Translations under genes and position numbers: made by a program | Shown here: positions 36,535-47,087 of the stretch, one piece after another | Layout of the letters: each line of letters begins with the position of its first letter | Position numbering within the stretch: the first letter of the stretch is position 1 | The notes under the pieces: generated by a model | The model's input: the letters and a program-made list of their open reading frames with translations, nothing else | Database searches by the model: none | Told to the model about the DNA's origin: nothing | Assembly (NCBI RefSeq): GCF_038007305.1 | Contig: NZ_JBBOWV010000001.1 | Location: 1 to 64,000, forward strand | Direction of reading: 5' to 3' | From: Solibacillus sp. FSL W7-1436 | GTDB taxonomy: Bacteria; Bacillota; Bacilli; Bacillales_A; Planococcaceae | Length of the DNA stretch: 64,000 bases

Positions 36535-37428
36535 TTACATATTGAACATGAGACGTTTTGCGATCATCTGGAACTCTTCCGGACCGATTCCCGGTGCAAA
36601 CTCTTCCGGCAAATCATCCAGATCCGGCATCTTAGCACCTTTTGGCGTGCCCTCTTCTACGATGAGCGGAGCATTCGTTGTCGGATGCGGCCCTTTCCAG
36701 ATTTTATTTATATCCTGATAATCCCCTACGTAATTCCACGTGAATAGTACATTTCCATAACCACGCTCCTCATACTTTCTCGCGTGGTCAAATACATGAT
36801 TGTCAAGGCTAGGAATCGGAAGCATCCGTGTTACATCAACGCCGGTCGCCATTTCCAGTGCTTTTGCATAGGCCACAACATGTGTCCCGCCGCGCACTAG
36901 TAAATAACCGATCATTTCACGAGCTGTCGGATGATCTGTCATTTCATATACACGCATTTTATGTGTCCGCGCTCCGCATTCCAAGAAGAAATTATGCAGC
37001 AGGTCGAGCACTAAATTCCCGCTGGAAAATACATATTCCCCATTCCACGGTTTTCCCATCGAATCTACAGGTAAAGCTGTCTGCGCAGAAGCGATAAAGC
37101 TCTGCGTATTGCGCATATTTTTCGCATTCATCATCGGCGCAAGATTCGGGTTACCGGAAAACGTCGTATCTTTGCTGAGCAAATTGATTGTCGTCGCGAC
37201 AAGTTCCACATGTCCAAACTCTTCTGCTGTAATACTCGCCACTAAATCATAAAATGGTTTTAATTTCTTTTTTCCGCGGAAATTGAACGACTGATACATA
37301 TAGTTATTCAAAGTCGACATTTCACCAAATTTTCCGCCTAATAATTCCTGTACCGCACTTGCAGCATTTGCGTCTCCATATTCAACCTGTGGTAAATCAA
37401 TAAGTAAACGATTGACGCGTTGAAACAA
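36535..37428 (-). CDS. Manganese catalase
   Basis: A 297-residue ferritin-like di-manganese catalase that breaks down hydrogen peroxide. The two Glu/His metal motifs are visible as GEMSTLNNYMYQSFNFR near residue 35, ITAEEFGHVELV near 66-77 and ECGARTHKMRVYEMTDHPTAREM near 150-172. The start is TTG at 37428, six bases from AGGGGGTG. Spore-former homologues are often mother-cell or coat proteins (YdbD, CotJC type), but the full C-terminal domain suggests a true catalase. Its RBS lies in a hairpin (separate entry). Confidence 0.93.
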   Translation of the reverse strand: MFQRVNRLLIDLPQVEYGDANAASAVQELLGGKFGEMSTLNNYMYQSFNFRGKKKLKPFYDLVASITAEEFGHVELVATTINLLSKDTTFSGNPNLAPMMNAKNMRNTQSFIASAQTALPVDSMGKPWNGEYVFSSGNLVLDLLHNFFLECGARTHKMRVYEMTDHPTAREMIGYLLVRGGTHVVAYAKALEMATGVDVTRMLPIPSLDNHVFDHARKYEERGYGNVLFTWNYVGDYQDINKIWKGPHPTTNAPLIVEEGTPKGAKMPDLDDLPEEFAPGIGPEEFQMIAKRLMFNM

Positions 37429-37432
37429 TAAA

Positions 37433-37477
37433 GCACCCCCTAATTGTCATAGTAAGCTTATGACGATCAGAGGGTGC
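37433..37477 (-). promoter_or_regulatory. Hairpin enclosing the manganese catalase RBS
   Basis: On the minus strand GCACCC pairs with GGGTGC and GTCATA with TATGAC, and the Shine-Dalgarno AGGGGGTG is in the 3' arm. No proper T-run follows. It could lower translation or act as a processed leader. Confidence 0.45.
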
Positions 37478-37493
37478 GTAGACCACATTCATT

Positions 37494-37709
37494 TCATTTT
37501 TTTAAAAATGGCATAATCCAAACTATTTTATCGATACGAATATAAAACGGTGTCTGGCACACATCAAGTACAATATAGTCCGGACAGATTGCGGCCAATA
37601 CCCCTTGCTGAACACGATTCCCATCTTGCTGGACAGCCACCATCTGCCCTAAATAGTGTTGGATCGCTTCTAGCCAGTACGCGTTTGGATAGGTGTTCAT
37701 TTGAACCAA
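37494..37709 (-). CDS. Small YuzF-like protein (DUF2642-like)
   Basis: A 71-residue protein with VQQGVLAAICPDYIVLDVCQTPFYIRIDKIVWIMP, which resembles the short beta-rich DUF2642/YuzF family found in spore formers. The TTG at 37709 is seven bases from AAAGGAG; the ATG at 37700 is too far. Its RBS is part of the terminator hairpin of the upstream dtd. It is followed by the manganese catalase. Function is unknown, possibly spore-related. Confidence 0.65.
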   Translation of the reverse strand: MVQMNTYPNAYWLEAIQHYLGQMVAVQQDGNRVQQGVLAAICPDYIVLDVCQTPFYIRIDKIVWIMPFLKK

Positions 37710-37760
37710 AAAATCACTCCTTTGTATGCATACTGTACAATATGCGTAAAAGGAGTGATT
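37707..37760 (-). terminator. Terminator of dtd that also holds the RBS of the next gene
   Basis: AATCACTCCTTT pairs perfectly with AAAGGAGTGATT, with an inner GCATA/TATGC stem, and TTTTTT follows on the minus strand. The AAAGGAG of the YuzF-like gene is the 3' arm. Confidence 0.75.
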
Positions 37761-37770
37761 CGTTCATCGA

Positions 37771-38217
37771 TTATTTGCCTTTAGATTCAATCGTGATCGT
37801 TACAGGACCATCATTAATAAGTGCCACATCCATCATCGCACCGAAAACACCTGTTTCCACATGCAGTCCATTCGCCTTTAATTGTTCATTGAATGCTTCC
37901 CATAATGGTTTTGCATGTTCGGGTCTTGCAGCTTCCACAAAACTAGGGCGCTTCCCCTTGCGTGTATCCGCATATAGTGTAAATTGTGAAATAGATAAAA
38001 TATCACCGCCAGCTTCGGCAATGGAGCGATTCATCTTACCGTCCTCATCTTCCCAAATACGCAAGTCGGTAATCTTTTTCGCTGCATATCTGATATCTTC
38101 CTCTGTGTCACTATGTGTAATGCCGACAAGCAGCACATAGCCTTTTTGAATAGCACCTGTTACTTGTCCATCGACTGTAACAGACGCCTGTTTTGAACGT
38201 TGTAATATTACGCGCAT
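37771..38217 (-). CDS. dtd: D-aminoacyl-tRNA deacylase
   Basis: A 148-residue enzyme that removes D-amino acids from mischarged tRNA. The two active-site motifs [17 protein letters not shown] (about 78-94) and NDGPVTI (near 138) are intact. It directly follows rel, as in B. subtilis (rel-dtd). Confidence 0.97.
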   Translation of the reverse strand: MRVILQRSKQASVTVDGQVTGAIQKGYVLLVGITHSDTEEDIRYAAKKITDLRIWEDEDGKMNRSIAEAGGDILSISQFTLYADTRKGKRPSFVEAARPEHAKPLWEAFNEQLKANGLHVETGVFGAMMDVALINDGPVTITIESKGK

Positions 38218-38235
38218 TTTTTCCCCTACTATCTA

Positions 38236-40431
38236 TTAATTAATTACACGCTGAACGGAGTAAATATCCGGAAGCTGTTTAATTTTTTCGACAACACGAT
38301 GTAGTCCTGAAATATTCGAAATGGCAATCGTTAAATGAATCGTGGCAATTTTTTCACGATCTGCACGACCAGTAACGGCCAAAATATTTGTTTTCGCTTC
38401 ACTGACAGCATGCATGACATCATTTAAAATGCCTGGACGGTCGTATGCTGAAATCTCGATATCCACAGGGTAGTCTTTACGGATCTGTGTGCCGTCATTT
38501 TCCCACTCCACTTCAATAAGACGCTCCAGGTTTCCGTCTTCCTGGATGTTCGGACAATCTGCCCGGTGTACTGAAACACCGCGGCCTTTTGTAATAAAGC
38601 CAACAATATCATCACCCGGTACCGGTGTACAGCAACGCGATAAACGAATTAGTAAATTATCGATTCCTTTTACAATAACGCCTGATTCCGTACGCTTTTT
38701 CGGTGTCGGATTGTTCATACTTTTAACGATTTTTTCGAGCGCTTCTTCCTGTTCACGCTCTTTCCGCATTTTTTCCGCAAGTCGATTGACGATTTGCTGT
38801 GCCGTGATTCCGCCTACGCCGACAGCCGCATATAGATCATCTTCATGTGTATAGTTGTATTTTTCAATCACTCGTTTAATATTTTCTGTTGTCAAGACTT
38901 CCTTCATATCAAACTCTTGCGCCTTAATTTCTTTTTCGACGAGTTCTTTTCCTTTAATAACACTTTCTTCACGCACATGCTTTTTGAAAAATTGCTTGAT
39001 TTTGTTTTTCGCCTGCGAGCTTTGTGCGATCTTAATCCAGTCACGGCTCGGGCCAAAAGATTGTTTTGATGTTAATACTTCAACAATATCCCCTGTTTTT
39101 AATGGTGTATCAAGCGGTACCATTTTCCCGTTCACTTTTGCACCGATCGTTTTATTCCCGACTTCCGAGTGTACGCGGTAAGCAAAGTCAATCGGTACAG
39201 AACCGGATGGAAGTTCGATAACGTCACCTTTAGGCGAGAATACATATACCATGTCCGAGAATAAATCGAATTTCAACGATTCCATAAACTCCGCAGCATT
39301 CGATGATTCATTTTGGAACTCTAGAATTTCACGGAACCAAGTGAGCTTCTGGTCAATTGTTTCGGCATTTTGTTCTACGGTTTTGCCCTCTTTATATGCC
39401 CAGTGAGCGGCGATACCGAACTCTGCTATTTTGTGCATTTCCTTCGTACGGATCTGCACCTCAAGCGGATCCCCATATGGTCCAATAACCGTTGTATGTA
39501 GGGACTGGTACAGGTTTTGCTTCGGCATCGCAATATAATCTTTAAAACGTCCGGGCATCGGCTTCCATAATGTATGGATAATTCCGATTACTGCGTAGCA
39601 ATCTTTAATACTATCGACTAAAATACGCACTGCCAGTAAATCATAAATTTCATTAAACTGCTTTTTTTGAAGTACCATTTTACGGTAAATGCTGTATAAA
39701 TGTTTCGGACGGCCAAAAATATCCGCTTCTATTTCCACTTCTTTCAGCTGGGAATTGATTTCGTCCATTACGTTATCCAAATAAGCTTCACGTTCATCAC
39801 GCTTTTTCTTCATCAAGCTGACGATCCGGTAGTACTGCTGCGGATTTAAATAGCGTAATGCCGTATCCTCCAGCTCCCATTTCACCTTTGAAATCCCTAA
39901 TCGGTGCGCTAACGGAGCGAAAATTTCCAGTGTTTCCTGAGAAATACGACGCTGTTTTTCAGCCGGCAAATGCTTTAATGTCCTCATATTGTGCAGACGG
40001 TCTGCCAGCTTAATTAAAATCACCCGGATATCCTGAGCCATTGCGACGAACATTTTCCGGTGGTTTTCGGCTTGCTGCTCTTCCTTAGACATATATTTAA
40101 TTTTCCCGAGCTTCGTTACCCCATCAACAAGCTTGGCTACTTCTTCACTAAATTCATTTACTAGATCTTCGCGTGTCACTTCCGTATCTTCCACGACATC
40201 ATGCAAAAATCCTGCGGCTACCGTTTCTGGATCCATTTGCAGTTCAGCCAAAATACCCGCTACCTGTACCGGGTGAATAATATATGGTTCTCCGGAGCTG
40301 CGGAACTGTTCTTTATGTGCTTCTTTCGCTACCTCATATGCTTTAACAACAAAGGTAACATGTTCTTCGTTCATATAAGATTTGACGAGCTCGAAAACAT
40401 CTTCGGGCGCCAATATTTGTTCTTTCGCCAT
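38236..40431 (-). CDS. rel: Bifunctional (p)ppGpp synthetase/hydrolase Rel
   Basis: A 731-residue RSH protein that makes and degrades the stringent-response alarmone. The HD hydrolase domain ([12 protein letters not shown] near residue 77), the synthetase domain (about 200-345, with [12 protein letters not shown] before it and [22 protein letters not shown]), TGS domain (about 390-450), zinc-finger region with [14 protein letters not shown] and C-terminal ACT domain are all present. The ATG at 40431 follows AGGTGGA. It lies in apt-rel-dtd order. Confidence 0.97.
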   Translation of the reverse strand: MAKEQILAPEDVFELVKSYMNEEHVTFVVKAYEVAKEAHKEQFRSSGEPYIIHPVQVAGILAELQMDPETVAAGFLHDVVEDTEVTREDLVNEFSEEVAKLVDGVTKLGKIKYMSKEEQQAENHRKMFVAMAQDIRVILIKLADRLHNMRTLKHLPAEKQRRISQETLEIFAPLAHRLGISKVKWELEDTALRYLNPQQYYRIVSLMKKKRDEREAYLDNVMDEINSQLKEVEIEADIFGRPKHLYSIYRKMVLQKKQFNEIYDLLAVRILVDSIKDCYAVIGIIHTLWKPMPGRFKDYIAMPKQNLYQSLHTTVIGPYGDPLEVQIRTKEMHKIAEFGIAAHWAYKEGKTVEQNAETIDQKLTWFREILEFQNESSNAAEFMESLKFDLFSDMVYVFSPKGDVIELPSGSVPIDFAYRVHSEVGNKTIGAKVNGKMVPLDTPLKTGDIVEVLTSKQSFGPSRDWIKIAQSSQAKNKIKQFFKKHVREESVIKGKELVEKEIKAQEFDMKEVLTTENIKRVIEKYNYTHEDDLYAAVGVGGITAQQIVNRLAEKMRKEREQEEALEKIVKSMNNPTPKKRTESGVIVKGIDNLLIRLSRCCTPVPGDDIVGFITKGRGVSVHRADCPNIQEDGNLERLIEVEWENDGTQIRKDYPVDIEISAYDRPGILNDVMHAVSEAKTNILAVTGRADREKIATIHLTIAISNISGLHRVVEKIKQLPDIYSVQRVIN

Positions 40432-40582
40432 TATGAGTCCACCTGTTCTTTCTATTTTCGCTTTAAGTATAAGTTCAATTGTATAAAAGATGCCTACTAA
40501 ATGTAAAGGCACGCAGGCATTTAGTTTTGCAGAAAGTCGAAATTTGTAGAATTATTGAACAGCTTCTAATCGATAATCTATG

Positions 40583-40618
40583 AAAAAAACTATCCCGCAA
40601 AGTTTATGCAGGATAGTT
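40583..40618 (-). terminator. Terminator of apt
   Basis: AACTATCCCGCA pairs with TGCAGGATAGTT (one mismatch) and a T7 run follows on the minus strand. It lies between apt and rel, so rel needs its own promoter. A second palindrome, CTAAATG with CATTTAG, lies at about 40498-40525. Confidence 0.82.
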
Positions 40619-40625
40619 CTTTGGA

Positions 40626-41138
40626 TTAATATTGAATTAAAGTTTTAATCGGAATATTGTTGATTTTGTTGCGGCCATTCAATTCTGTAAGCTCGATAAT
40701 GAATGCTGCACCCACTACTTCGCCGCCTAATTGCTCAATTAAGCGAACAGTTGCTTCTACTGTACCGCCTGTTGCAAGCAAATCATCACAGATTAAAACT
40801 TTTTGGCCTGGTTTTACTGCATCTTTGTGCATTGTTAACGTGTCTGTACCGTATTCTAAACCATAATCTGCAGAAATTACTTCACGAGGAAGCTTTCCTG
40901 GTTTACGAACTGGTGCAAAACCGATTTCCAATGCATAGGCAACCGGGCAACCAATAATAAATCCGCGTGCTTCAGGACCTACAATGATTTCTGCGCCAAC
41001 TTCTTTTGCATATTTTACAATTTCATCAGTCGCGTATTTATATGCCGGACCATTATCCATGATTGTTGTAATATCTTTAAAGCTGATGCCCTCTTTCGGC
41101 CAATTTTCAACTGTTGTTACGTACTGTTTTAAATCCAT
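40626..41138 (-). CDS. apt: Adenine phosphoribosyltransferase
   Basis: A 170-residue purine salvage enzyme that makes AMP from adenine and [19 protein letters not shown] and the PRPP-binding loop [14 protein letters not shown] are intact. It follows recJ by 16 bases, the conserved recJ-apt-rel order. Confidence 0.97.
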   Translation of the reverse strand: MDLKQYVTTVENWPKEGISFKDITTIMDNGPAYKYATDEIVKYAKEVGAEIIVGPEARGFIIGCPVAYALEIGFAPVRKPGKLPREVISADYGLEYGTDTLTMHKDAVKPGQKVLICDDLLATGGTVEATVRLIEQLGGEVVGAAFIIELTELNGRNKINNIPIKTLIQY

Positions 41139-41154
41139 TCTTCCTATGTCCTCC

Positions 41155-43476
41155 TCAAGAACTCAATCGTTCATTAAACCATTGCTTAAGTTCACTGTAT
41201 GTTGCATATAACAGCTTCTGCTCAAGTTCAATCTGTTGTGAACGCAATTTATATGACGGTGCTTCGGATAATGCTTTTTTTGGTGCATTTTCGTTTACTG
41301 TCGTCAAACCATTCTCTATTGTAACAAATCCTAGCTCAAAAAACACTTTTGTCATAAATTTAATTACTTCTATATTTAGTCCAATATGTTCGGATAATTG
41401 TCGAATATGTTGTTTCAAGTTAAATGCCGGACGTTTTTTCAGAAATCCGTAATACCATTTAAAGTGTTCCCTTGTCGGCATTCCATTAAAATATGCAGGT
41501 TGATCGGTATATAAATGTGCATAGATTCGTTCGATTTGTACAACCTGCAGTAAGTTTTCCAATGTGGATACATTTTCCGGCAAATCAAGCAATACGATAT
41601 TTTTGTGTAATTTTTCGGCTTCGGTCCCTACAGTGAAATATATTATTTCTTTCGGAATTTCCTGTTCGAAATGTTGTTTTGTCTGTTCGGAAAAAGCAAT
41701 GAAATCCGTTTTTTCCACGTTGATTTTTGCAAGCCAGTTTGCGGTCTTGCTTTTCCCGCGGTAGTCATACAGCTGCCATTCATTAACTCGAACATCCTGA
41801 ATCATGAACTGCGGTTTTTTATTGCCCTGCCATTCATTGACCTGCAAATCCCCAACTAATGATAAGGCAACTCCATATGAAATTTCATCGTGTAAGGATC
41901 CTTTGTTGAACCCGATCGCATCCAAAGTACGGTACGAATCTTCCACTTCCATCTTCAGATGATTTTCGCCTGAACCGATTTTGCGCATCGATTTTACTTT
42001 CACATCCTGAATTCCAAAAACCGGCTTCGGAAATTCTGTGCCGAATGGAGCCAATTTCCGCAGTTCTTCAATCGCTTCAACGGTAATTTCACTTAGCTCA
42101 ATCGGTACATCAATCTGCATCTTCTGTACAAGCTGCTCTTCGGTTAAGCAAAGTCGGGCCTGTTCGTTTAAACGTGTACGTAGCGAATCCACATGTTCGA
42201 TCGGCAATGTCATACCTGCTGCCATCGGGTGTCCACCGAAATGCGGTAAAATATCACGGTTTTTCGCCAACTCATTATACAGATGGAATCCTTCAATACT
42301 TCTAGCGGAACCTTTTGCGATCGCTTTTTCATGGTTTAGTGAAAGAACGATTGTCGGGCGGTAATACTTTTCGACTAATCGCGATGCAACAATCCCGACA
42401 ACACCCGGATTCCAGTCTTCACCCGCAACGACCAAAACAAGGGAATCTTTTAAGCCCCCATCATTTTCAATCATTGCGATTGCTTCTTTTGTAATGTCTT
42501 CTACAATTTTTTTCCGTTCCGTATTTTTATCATTCAATTCGGTTGCCAATGTATTTGCCTGTAGCGAGTCTTCACTCATTAAAAAATGCACGCCCGGCTC
42601 GGCACTGCCTAAACGCCCGATTGCATTAAGACGCGGGCCGAAATAAAAACCGACCGTTTCTTCATTTATCTCTCTCTGGTTTGACCCGGAAGCATCACAA
42701 ATAGCTTTAACCCAAGGATTTGAAGACTGTTTTAATGCCTGCAAACCGCGCTGAACCAAATAACGGTTTTCACCAACGAGCGGTACTAAATCGGCAATTG
42801 TACCGACCGCCACATATTCAAATAGATGGTCCGGCAGCTCGCCATATAATGCATGCGCCAATTTGAAAGCAACACCTACACCCGCCAGCTCCCCAAACGG
42901 GTAATGACCTTCGGGGACACGTGGATGGATGATAACGTTGGCATCCGGCAAAACATCACCAGCCTCATGGTGATCGGTAATAATAACATCCAGACCAAGC
43001 TCTCTTGCCACATTTACTTGTTCAATTCCGCTTATTCCATTATCGACCGTAATTATTAAATTTACGCCATCTTCATAAGCTTTTTTAAAAAGTTCTTCAT
43101 TCGGTCCATATCCGTGAATAAACCGGTCCGGAATGACAAAGCTGACATCAGCCCCCAAATCAAGTAACGCATTGAGCAGCACTGTTGTACTAGTAATTCC
43201 ATCGGCGTCGTAATCTCCATATACGAGAATCTTTTCACCGTTATCCAATGCTTGTTCAATACGTATAACCGCGTCTTCCATCCCAGCCATCAGAAACGGA
43301 TCGTGATATTGGGTTTCATCAATTTTCAGTAATGGCTTTGCTTGTTCTATCGATGTGCAGCCACGGGCAATTAAGATTTTTGCTGCGATCGTTGAAATAT
43401 TCAGCTGTTCACTAAATTGTTTTACAAGGTGCTCATCTTGCTGTGTTATTGTCCATAATTTTTGTGACTGTATCAT
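41155..43476 (-). CDS. recJ: Single-stranded-DNA-specific exonuclease RecJ
   Basis: A 773-residue DHH-family 5'-3' exonuclease used in recombination and base-excision repair. [12 protein letters not shown] (about 82-93), [12 protein letters not shown] and the DHHA1 motif [13 protein letters not shown] are present. A C-terminal extension beyond about residue 560, typical of Bacillales RecJ, follows. GAGGAAGTG precedes the ATG. Confidence 0.96.
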   Translation of the reverse strand: MIQSQKLWTITQQDEHLVKQFSEQLNISTIAAKILIARGCTSIEQAKPLLKIDETQYHDPFLMAGMEDAVIRIEQALDNGEKILVYGDYDADGITSTTVLLNALLDLGADVSFVIPDRFIHGYGPNEELFKKAYEDGVNLIITVDNGISGIEQVNVARELGLDVIITDHHEAGDVLPDANVIIHPRVPEGHYPFGELAGVGVAFKLAHALYGELPDHLFEYVAVGTIADLVPLVGENRYLVQRGLQALKQSSNPWVKAICDASGSNQREINEETVGFYFGPRLNAIGRLGSAEPGVHFLMSEDSLQANTLATELNDKNTERKKIVEDITKEAIAMIENDGGLKDSLVLVVAGEDWNPGVVGIVASRLVEKYYRPTIVLSLNHEKAIAKGSARSIEGFHLYNELAKNRDILPHFGGHPMAAGMTLPIEHVDSLRTRLNEQARLCLTEEQLVQKMQIDVPIELSEITVEAIEELRKLAPFGTEFPKPVFGIQDVKVKSMRKIGSGENHLKMEVEDSYRTLDAIGFNKGSLHDEISYGVALSLVGDLQVNEWQGNKKPQFMIQDVRVNEWQLYDYRGKSKTANWLAKINVEKTDFIAFSEQTKQHFEQEIPKEIIYFTVGTEAEKLHKNIVLLDLPENVSTLENLLQVVQIERIYAHLYTDQPAYFNGMPTREHFKWYYGFLKKRPAFNLKQHIRQLSEHIGLNIEVIKFMTKVFFELGFVTIENGLTTVNENAPKKALSEAPSYKLRSQQIELEQKLLYATYSELKQWFNERLSS

Positions 43477-43643
43477 ATATATTCACTTCCTCACGCAGTT
43501 CATTATAACGGAAATCTATTACGTTTCCCAAAGTTTCTTCTGATATTAATAGAAAAATTGATATGTAATTTCAGGAAGACTGTTGATCAGAATAGATATA
43601 TTACACAGTCATCAATGGTTTCTTTACTGAATAGGCTATTCAA

Positions 43644-43686
43644 TTAAAAAAAGCTATTTGAAAGTGTTTTTCCAGTTTCAAATAGC
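43644..43686 (-). terminator. Terminator of the LapA-domain gene
   Basis: AGCTATTTGAAA pairs perfectly with TTTCAAATAGCT around a 13-base loop, and TTTTTTT follows on the minus strand. Confidence 0.88.
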
Positions 43687-43695
43687 TACTATTAA

Positions 43696-44082
43696 TCAAT
43701 CCGCATCTCTTTTTGTCTTCTTTTGCGGCATGTTCTCATAATCCGGAACCTCTTCTGTTACAAACGCGGAAGCACCCCTTTCACGGAGCTCATTTTTCAA
43801 ACGTACAATCTCGGCATCCTTTTCATTGATCAGTACCTGTGATGCTTCTAGTTCTTTTCGAACGGCTTTCGTTTGCCGTTTAACTCCGTACATACGGAAT
43901 GCCGAAAAACAAAAGCTGATGATAAACCCGGTTAATACCGATCCCAGTATAATTAATATCAATGGCCAGCGCGCTTCACCAAAAACATAATTGACTTGTA
44001 CGCTATCCACATTTACTGTAGCAAAGATGGCAATAATTATAGCAAAAATGAGTCCAACTACCAATGTCCATTGAATTTTCAT
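43696..44082 (-). CDS. LapA-domain membrane protein (YrvD-like)
   Basis: A 128-residue protein with two membrane helices (about 6-25 and 39-61) joined by the NVDSVQVNYVFGEARWPLIL segment typical of the LapA/DUF1049 domain. A charged coiled-coil tail (about 68-105) follows. It sits between secDF and recJ, where B. subtilis has yrvD. The precise function in Gram-positive bacteria is unknown. Confidence 0.85.
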   Translation of the reverse strand: MKIQWTLVVGLIFAIIIAIFATVNVDSVQVNYVFGEARWPLILIILGSVLTGFIISFCFSAFRMYGVKRQTKAVRKELEASQVLINEKDAEIVRLKNELRERGASAFVTEEVPDYENMPQKKTKRDAD

Positions 44083-44141
44083 ATTAGTCTCCTCTCATAA
44101 TTTCATTTAAAAATTTATTCCTTTTTTTCGATGTGGGTAAA

Positions 44142-44180
44142 CAAAAACCGCGTAATTTGCAAAAATGCAATTACGCGGTT
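44142..44180 (-). terminator. Terminator of secDF
   Basis: AACCGCGTAAT pairs with ATTACGCGGTT, with a further TTGC/GCAA inner pair, and TTTTTGTTT follows on the minus strand. Confidence 0.88.
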
Positions 44181-44188
44181 TAATATTT

Positions 44189-46462
44189 CTATACTTGTGG
44201 CTCGTCTGAACCCCATTGTTTTTTCTCTTTTTTCACAACGGAAGTACCTTTTTTGTCCATTTCACGGCATTTTAGTGAATACCAAACTTGTGCCGCAATA
44301 CAGATTGAAGAGTAAATCCCTGTAATTAACCCGATTAATAGAGCGATTGAGAAGTTTTGAATAGAAGGAGCACCTAAGAAAATCAATGCTATTACTACTA
44401 CAATAACCGTCAATACTGTATTAACTGAACGTCCCATTGTTTGACGAAGAGATTTGTTGACGATCAACGCAAGCTCTTCTTTTGTCGTAATTTTTTCGTG
44501 GCGGTCAATATTTTCACGAATACGGTCAAACGTTACAATGGTATCGTTAATTGAATAACCGACAATCGTTAATACTGCAGCGATAAACGTAATATCTACT
44601 TCTAAACGCAACATACTGAAGATCACAATGATAAAGAATACATCATGCAGTAAAGAAATAATGGCCCCTAGACCCATACGCCATTCGAAGCGAATTGCTA
44701 CATAAATAATAATGCCGAGCGCCGCCAATGCCAATGCATAAATCGCATTTTTTGCCAGTTCTTTTCCGACTGTAGCCGATACAGTGCTCAAGCTCGGTTC
44801 ATGACCATATTTTTCGTTTACCTGCGCTGAAAAATCAAGTACTTCTTGTTGAGAGAAGTCATCTTTATAACGCATTACGGCAATTGTATGATCATCGCCT
44901 GAAATCACGACATCTTCATTCGCAAATCCGATTTCATCCAGATAATCTGCAACTTCTTCTTGTACAAGCGCCGTATCGGATTTAATCTCTACACGCGTAC
45001 CTTGAGAAAAATCAATTCCCAGATTCAGTTTGAAGACACCAAGTACAACAATTCCTGCAACTAAAATAATTGTAGAGATCGCATAGAATTTTTTTCGGTT
45101 TCCAACGAAATCAAATTTATCGAATTTCGTTGTTAAATCAAGTGAAGTGATATCTTCATCAAGTGAATGCTGTTTGGATCTGCTAATTCCGAACCATGCC
45201 GGATTATTGAAGTAGCCGCTGTTTACTAATAAACCCTGCAACATTCGAGAACCCCATACAGCAGTTACAAATGATAGTAATATCGAAATGATTAAAGTCG
45301 TTGCGAAACCTTTAACAGAACTTGTACCGTAATAGAATAATACGACTGCAGCAAGCAAAGTTGTCAGCTGTGCATCGATAATTGCTGATAAAGATTGCTT
45401 AGAACCTAGTTTAAATGCATCTTTTACAGAATGGCCAACACGTAATTCTTCACGAATACGTTCAGCAGTTAAAATATTCGCATCAACGGCCATCCCGATT
45501 CCTAATACAATCGCAGCAATACCCGGTAATGTTAATACAGCATTGATTCCGTTAAAGACGATCAATACTAAATAAGTGAATACCGATAATGTAACGATTG
45601 AGATAAATCCCGGTAAACGATAGTAGATCAGCATGAACAGGAAGATTAGCAGTACGCCGACAACCCCTGCAAATACTGTATCATTTAATGCGTCTTTACC
45701 AAATTGTGCTCCAACTGATGTTGAATAAATTTCTGTTAACTTAACAGGTAAAGAACCTGCATTTAATACAGACGCAAAGTTTTTCGTTTCTTCTACTGTG
45801 AAGTTACCCGAAATCATAACATCTGTTGTATTCAAAACTTGTGTTACAGAAGCAGCTGACTGGAATTTTTGTTCGCCCGGTGGCTTCTGTTTTTCTTCGG
45901 CATATGAATCTACACCCTCTTCAAAATCCAGCCAAACAACTAATAAGTTATTCGGTGCGCCCATATTCATGACTTTCTGTGTCACTTCAGCAAATTTGGA
46001 CGCGTCTTTCAATGTTAAAGTTACGATTGGCTGGTTCTGTTGGTCAAATGACGCTGCTGCGCCACCTTCCTTCAAGTCTGTACCATCCAATAAAATATTG
46101 TCATTTACATCACGGAAAGTTAAATTCGCTGTACTGGATAACAGCTCACGAGCAGAATCCTGATCTGCCAAACCGGCAAGCTGGACACGAATTCGGTCTT
46201 CCCCTTCTATTTGAATGCTTGGCTCACTAACACCGAACGCATTTATACGATTGTTTAATGCTGTCGTTGTATCCGCCAGTACACTCTGGGTAATCGCTTG
46301 TCCATCAACAAGTGATTCCACTTCATAAAGTACTTCAAATCCACCTTGAAGGTCCAATCCAAGTTTTACATCGTTTAAAACCTTCTCTACCGTTGTGCCC
46401 ATTCCTGTAAATAGCAATGCTACGACAAGAACGAACGTAATGATACGGTTTGCTAATTTCAT
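44189..46462 (-). CDS. secDF: Protein translocase subunit SecDF (fused)
   Basis: A 757-residue fusion of SecD and SecF, as in B. subtilis, with about 12 membrane helices. The N-terminal SecD half has VKLGLDLQGGFEVLYEV and AIVLGIGMAVDANILTAERI. The SecF half starts near residue 435 and has NLGIDFSQGTRVEIKS and GYSINDTIVTFDRIREN. It uses the proton gradient to assist late secretion. GAGGAGG precedes the ATG. A short ATCACAC/GTGTGAT stem at 46481-46502 lies just ahead of the RBS. Confidence 0.97.
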   Translation of the reverse strand: MKLANRIITFVLVVALLFTGMGTTVEKVLNDVKLGLDLQGGFEVLYEVESLVDGQAITQSVLADTTTALNNRINAFGVSEPSIQIEGEDRIRVQLAGLADQDSARELLSSTANLTFRDVNDNILLDGTDLKEGGAAASFDQQNQPIVTLTLKDASKFAEVTQKVMNMGAPNNLLVVWLDFEEGVDSYAEEKQKPPGEQKFQSAASVTQVLNTTDVMISGNFTVEETKNFASVLNAGSLPVKLTEIYSTSVGAQFGKDALNDTVFAGVVGVLLIFLFMLIYYRLPGFISIVTLSVFTYLVLIVFNGINAVLTLPGIAAIVLGIGMAVDANILTAERIREELRVGHSVKDAFKLGSKQSLSAIIDAQLTTLLAAVVLFYYGTSSVKGFATTLIISILLSFVTAVWGSRMLQGLLVNSGYFNNPAWFGISRSKQHSLDEDITSLDLTTKFDKFDFVGNRKKFYAISTIILVAGIVVLGVFKLNLGIDFSQGTRVEIKSDTALVQEEVADYLDEIGFANEDVVISGDDHTIAVMRYKDDFSQQEVLDFSAQVNEKYGHEPSLSTVSATVGKELAKNAIYALALAALGIIIYVAIRFEWRMGLGAIISLLHDVFFIIVIFSMLRLEVDITFIAAVLTIVGYSINDTIVTFDRIRENIDRHEKITTKEELALIVNKSLRQTMGRSVNTVLTVIVVVIALIFLGAPSIQNFSIALLIGLITGIYSSICIAAQVWYSLKCREMDKKGTSVVKKEKKQWGSDEPQV

Positions 46463-46679
46463 TAAAAAATCCTCCTCAATATCACACTAAACGCGGTGTG
46501 ATGTAAAACGTAAAAATTACCTTCCACAAACTATGTATTCATTTCAATAATTTCCTGAATTACTTTTCAAAAATAACAATACGACCGTTTGAAAAGCACA
46601 ACAATCTCATTATGAAACAATCTAGTGGAAACTGTCAAATTATTACTAGATAATTTATTATATAGTCCTTCTTCTTTCC

Positions 46680-46988
46680 CTACTCTTTAAGCGGATGAAA
46701 TAAACTTTGGAGCTCTTCATTGGAAAGCTTCAAGTTCAGTTCGTTGCGCTTAAAATCCTTTATCTGCATATAGCTTAGCACTTCTGAAGCTGTTGCCCCG
46801 AAAATGCCGGATGTCAGCTCATGCAACCGCATATTTTGCACATCTTTTTTGCGCCACACCTTATCGATGCAATATTTCCATAAATCCTGTTCTGTTATCG
46901 AATCATATCCATAGTAATGGAATTCCTCGATTTTGTTCGTCAATATAAGCTGTACGTTTTCGTATAGGCTGAAAAATGGAATTTGCAT
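46680..46988 (-). CDS. comN: Post-transcriptional regulator ComN (YrzD)
   Basis: A 102-residue ComN-family protein with FSLYENVQLILTNKIEEF and LWKYCIDKVWRKKDVQNMRLHEL. In B. subtilis ComN promotes comE mRNA expression and interacts with DivIVA. It is divergent from spoVB, its usual neighbour. The ATG at 46988 is eight bases from CAGGAG. Its target operon comE lies in this window at 6-9.7 kb. Confidence 0.88.
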   Translation of the reverse strand: MQIPFFSLYENVQLILTNKIEEFHYYGYDSITEQDLWKYCIDKVWRKKDVQNMRLHELTSGIFGATASEVLSYMQIKDFKRNELNLKLSNEELQSLFHPLKE

Positions 46989-47087
46989 GTCGATCACTCC
47001 TGAACTTAGGTTTTAACTGCGATTACTACTGCATACTTTATTGTATATGAACGAAATTAAAATGAGAAGGGAGAAAGCAGAAGTTAT

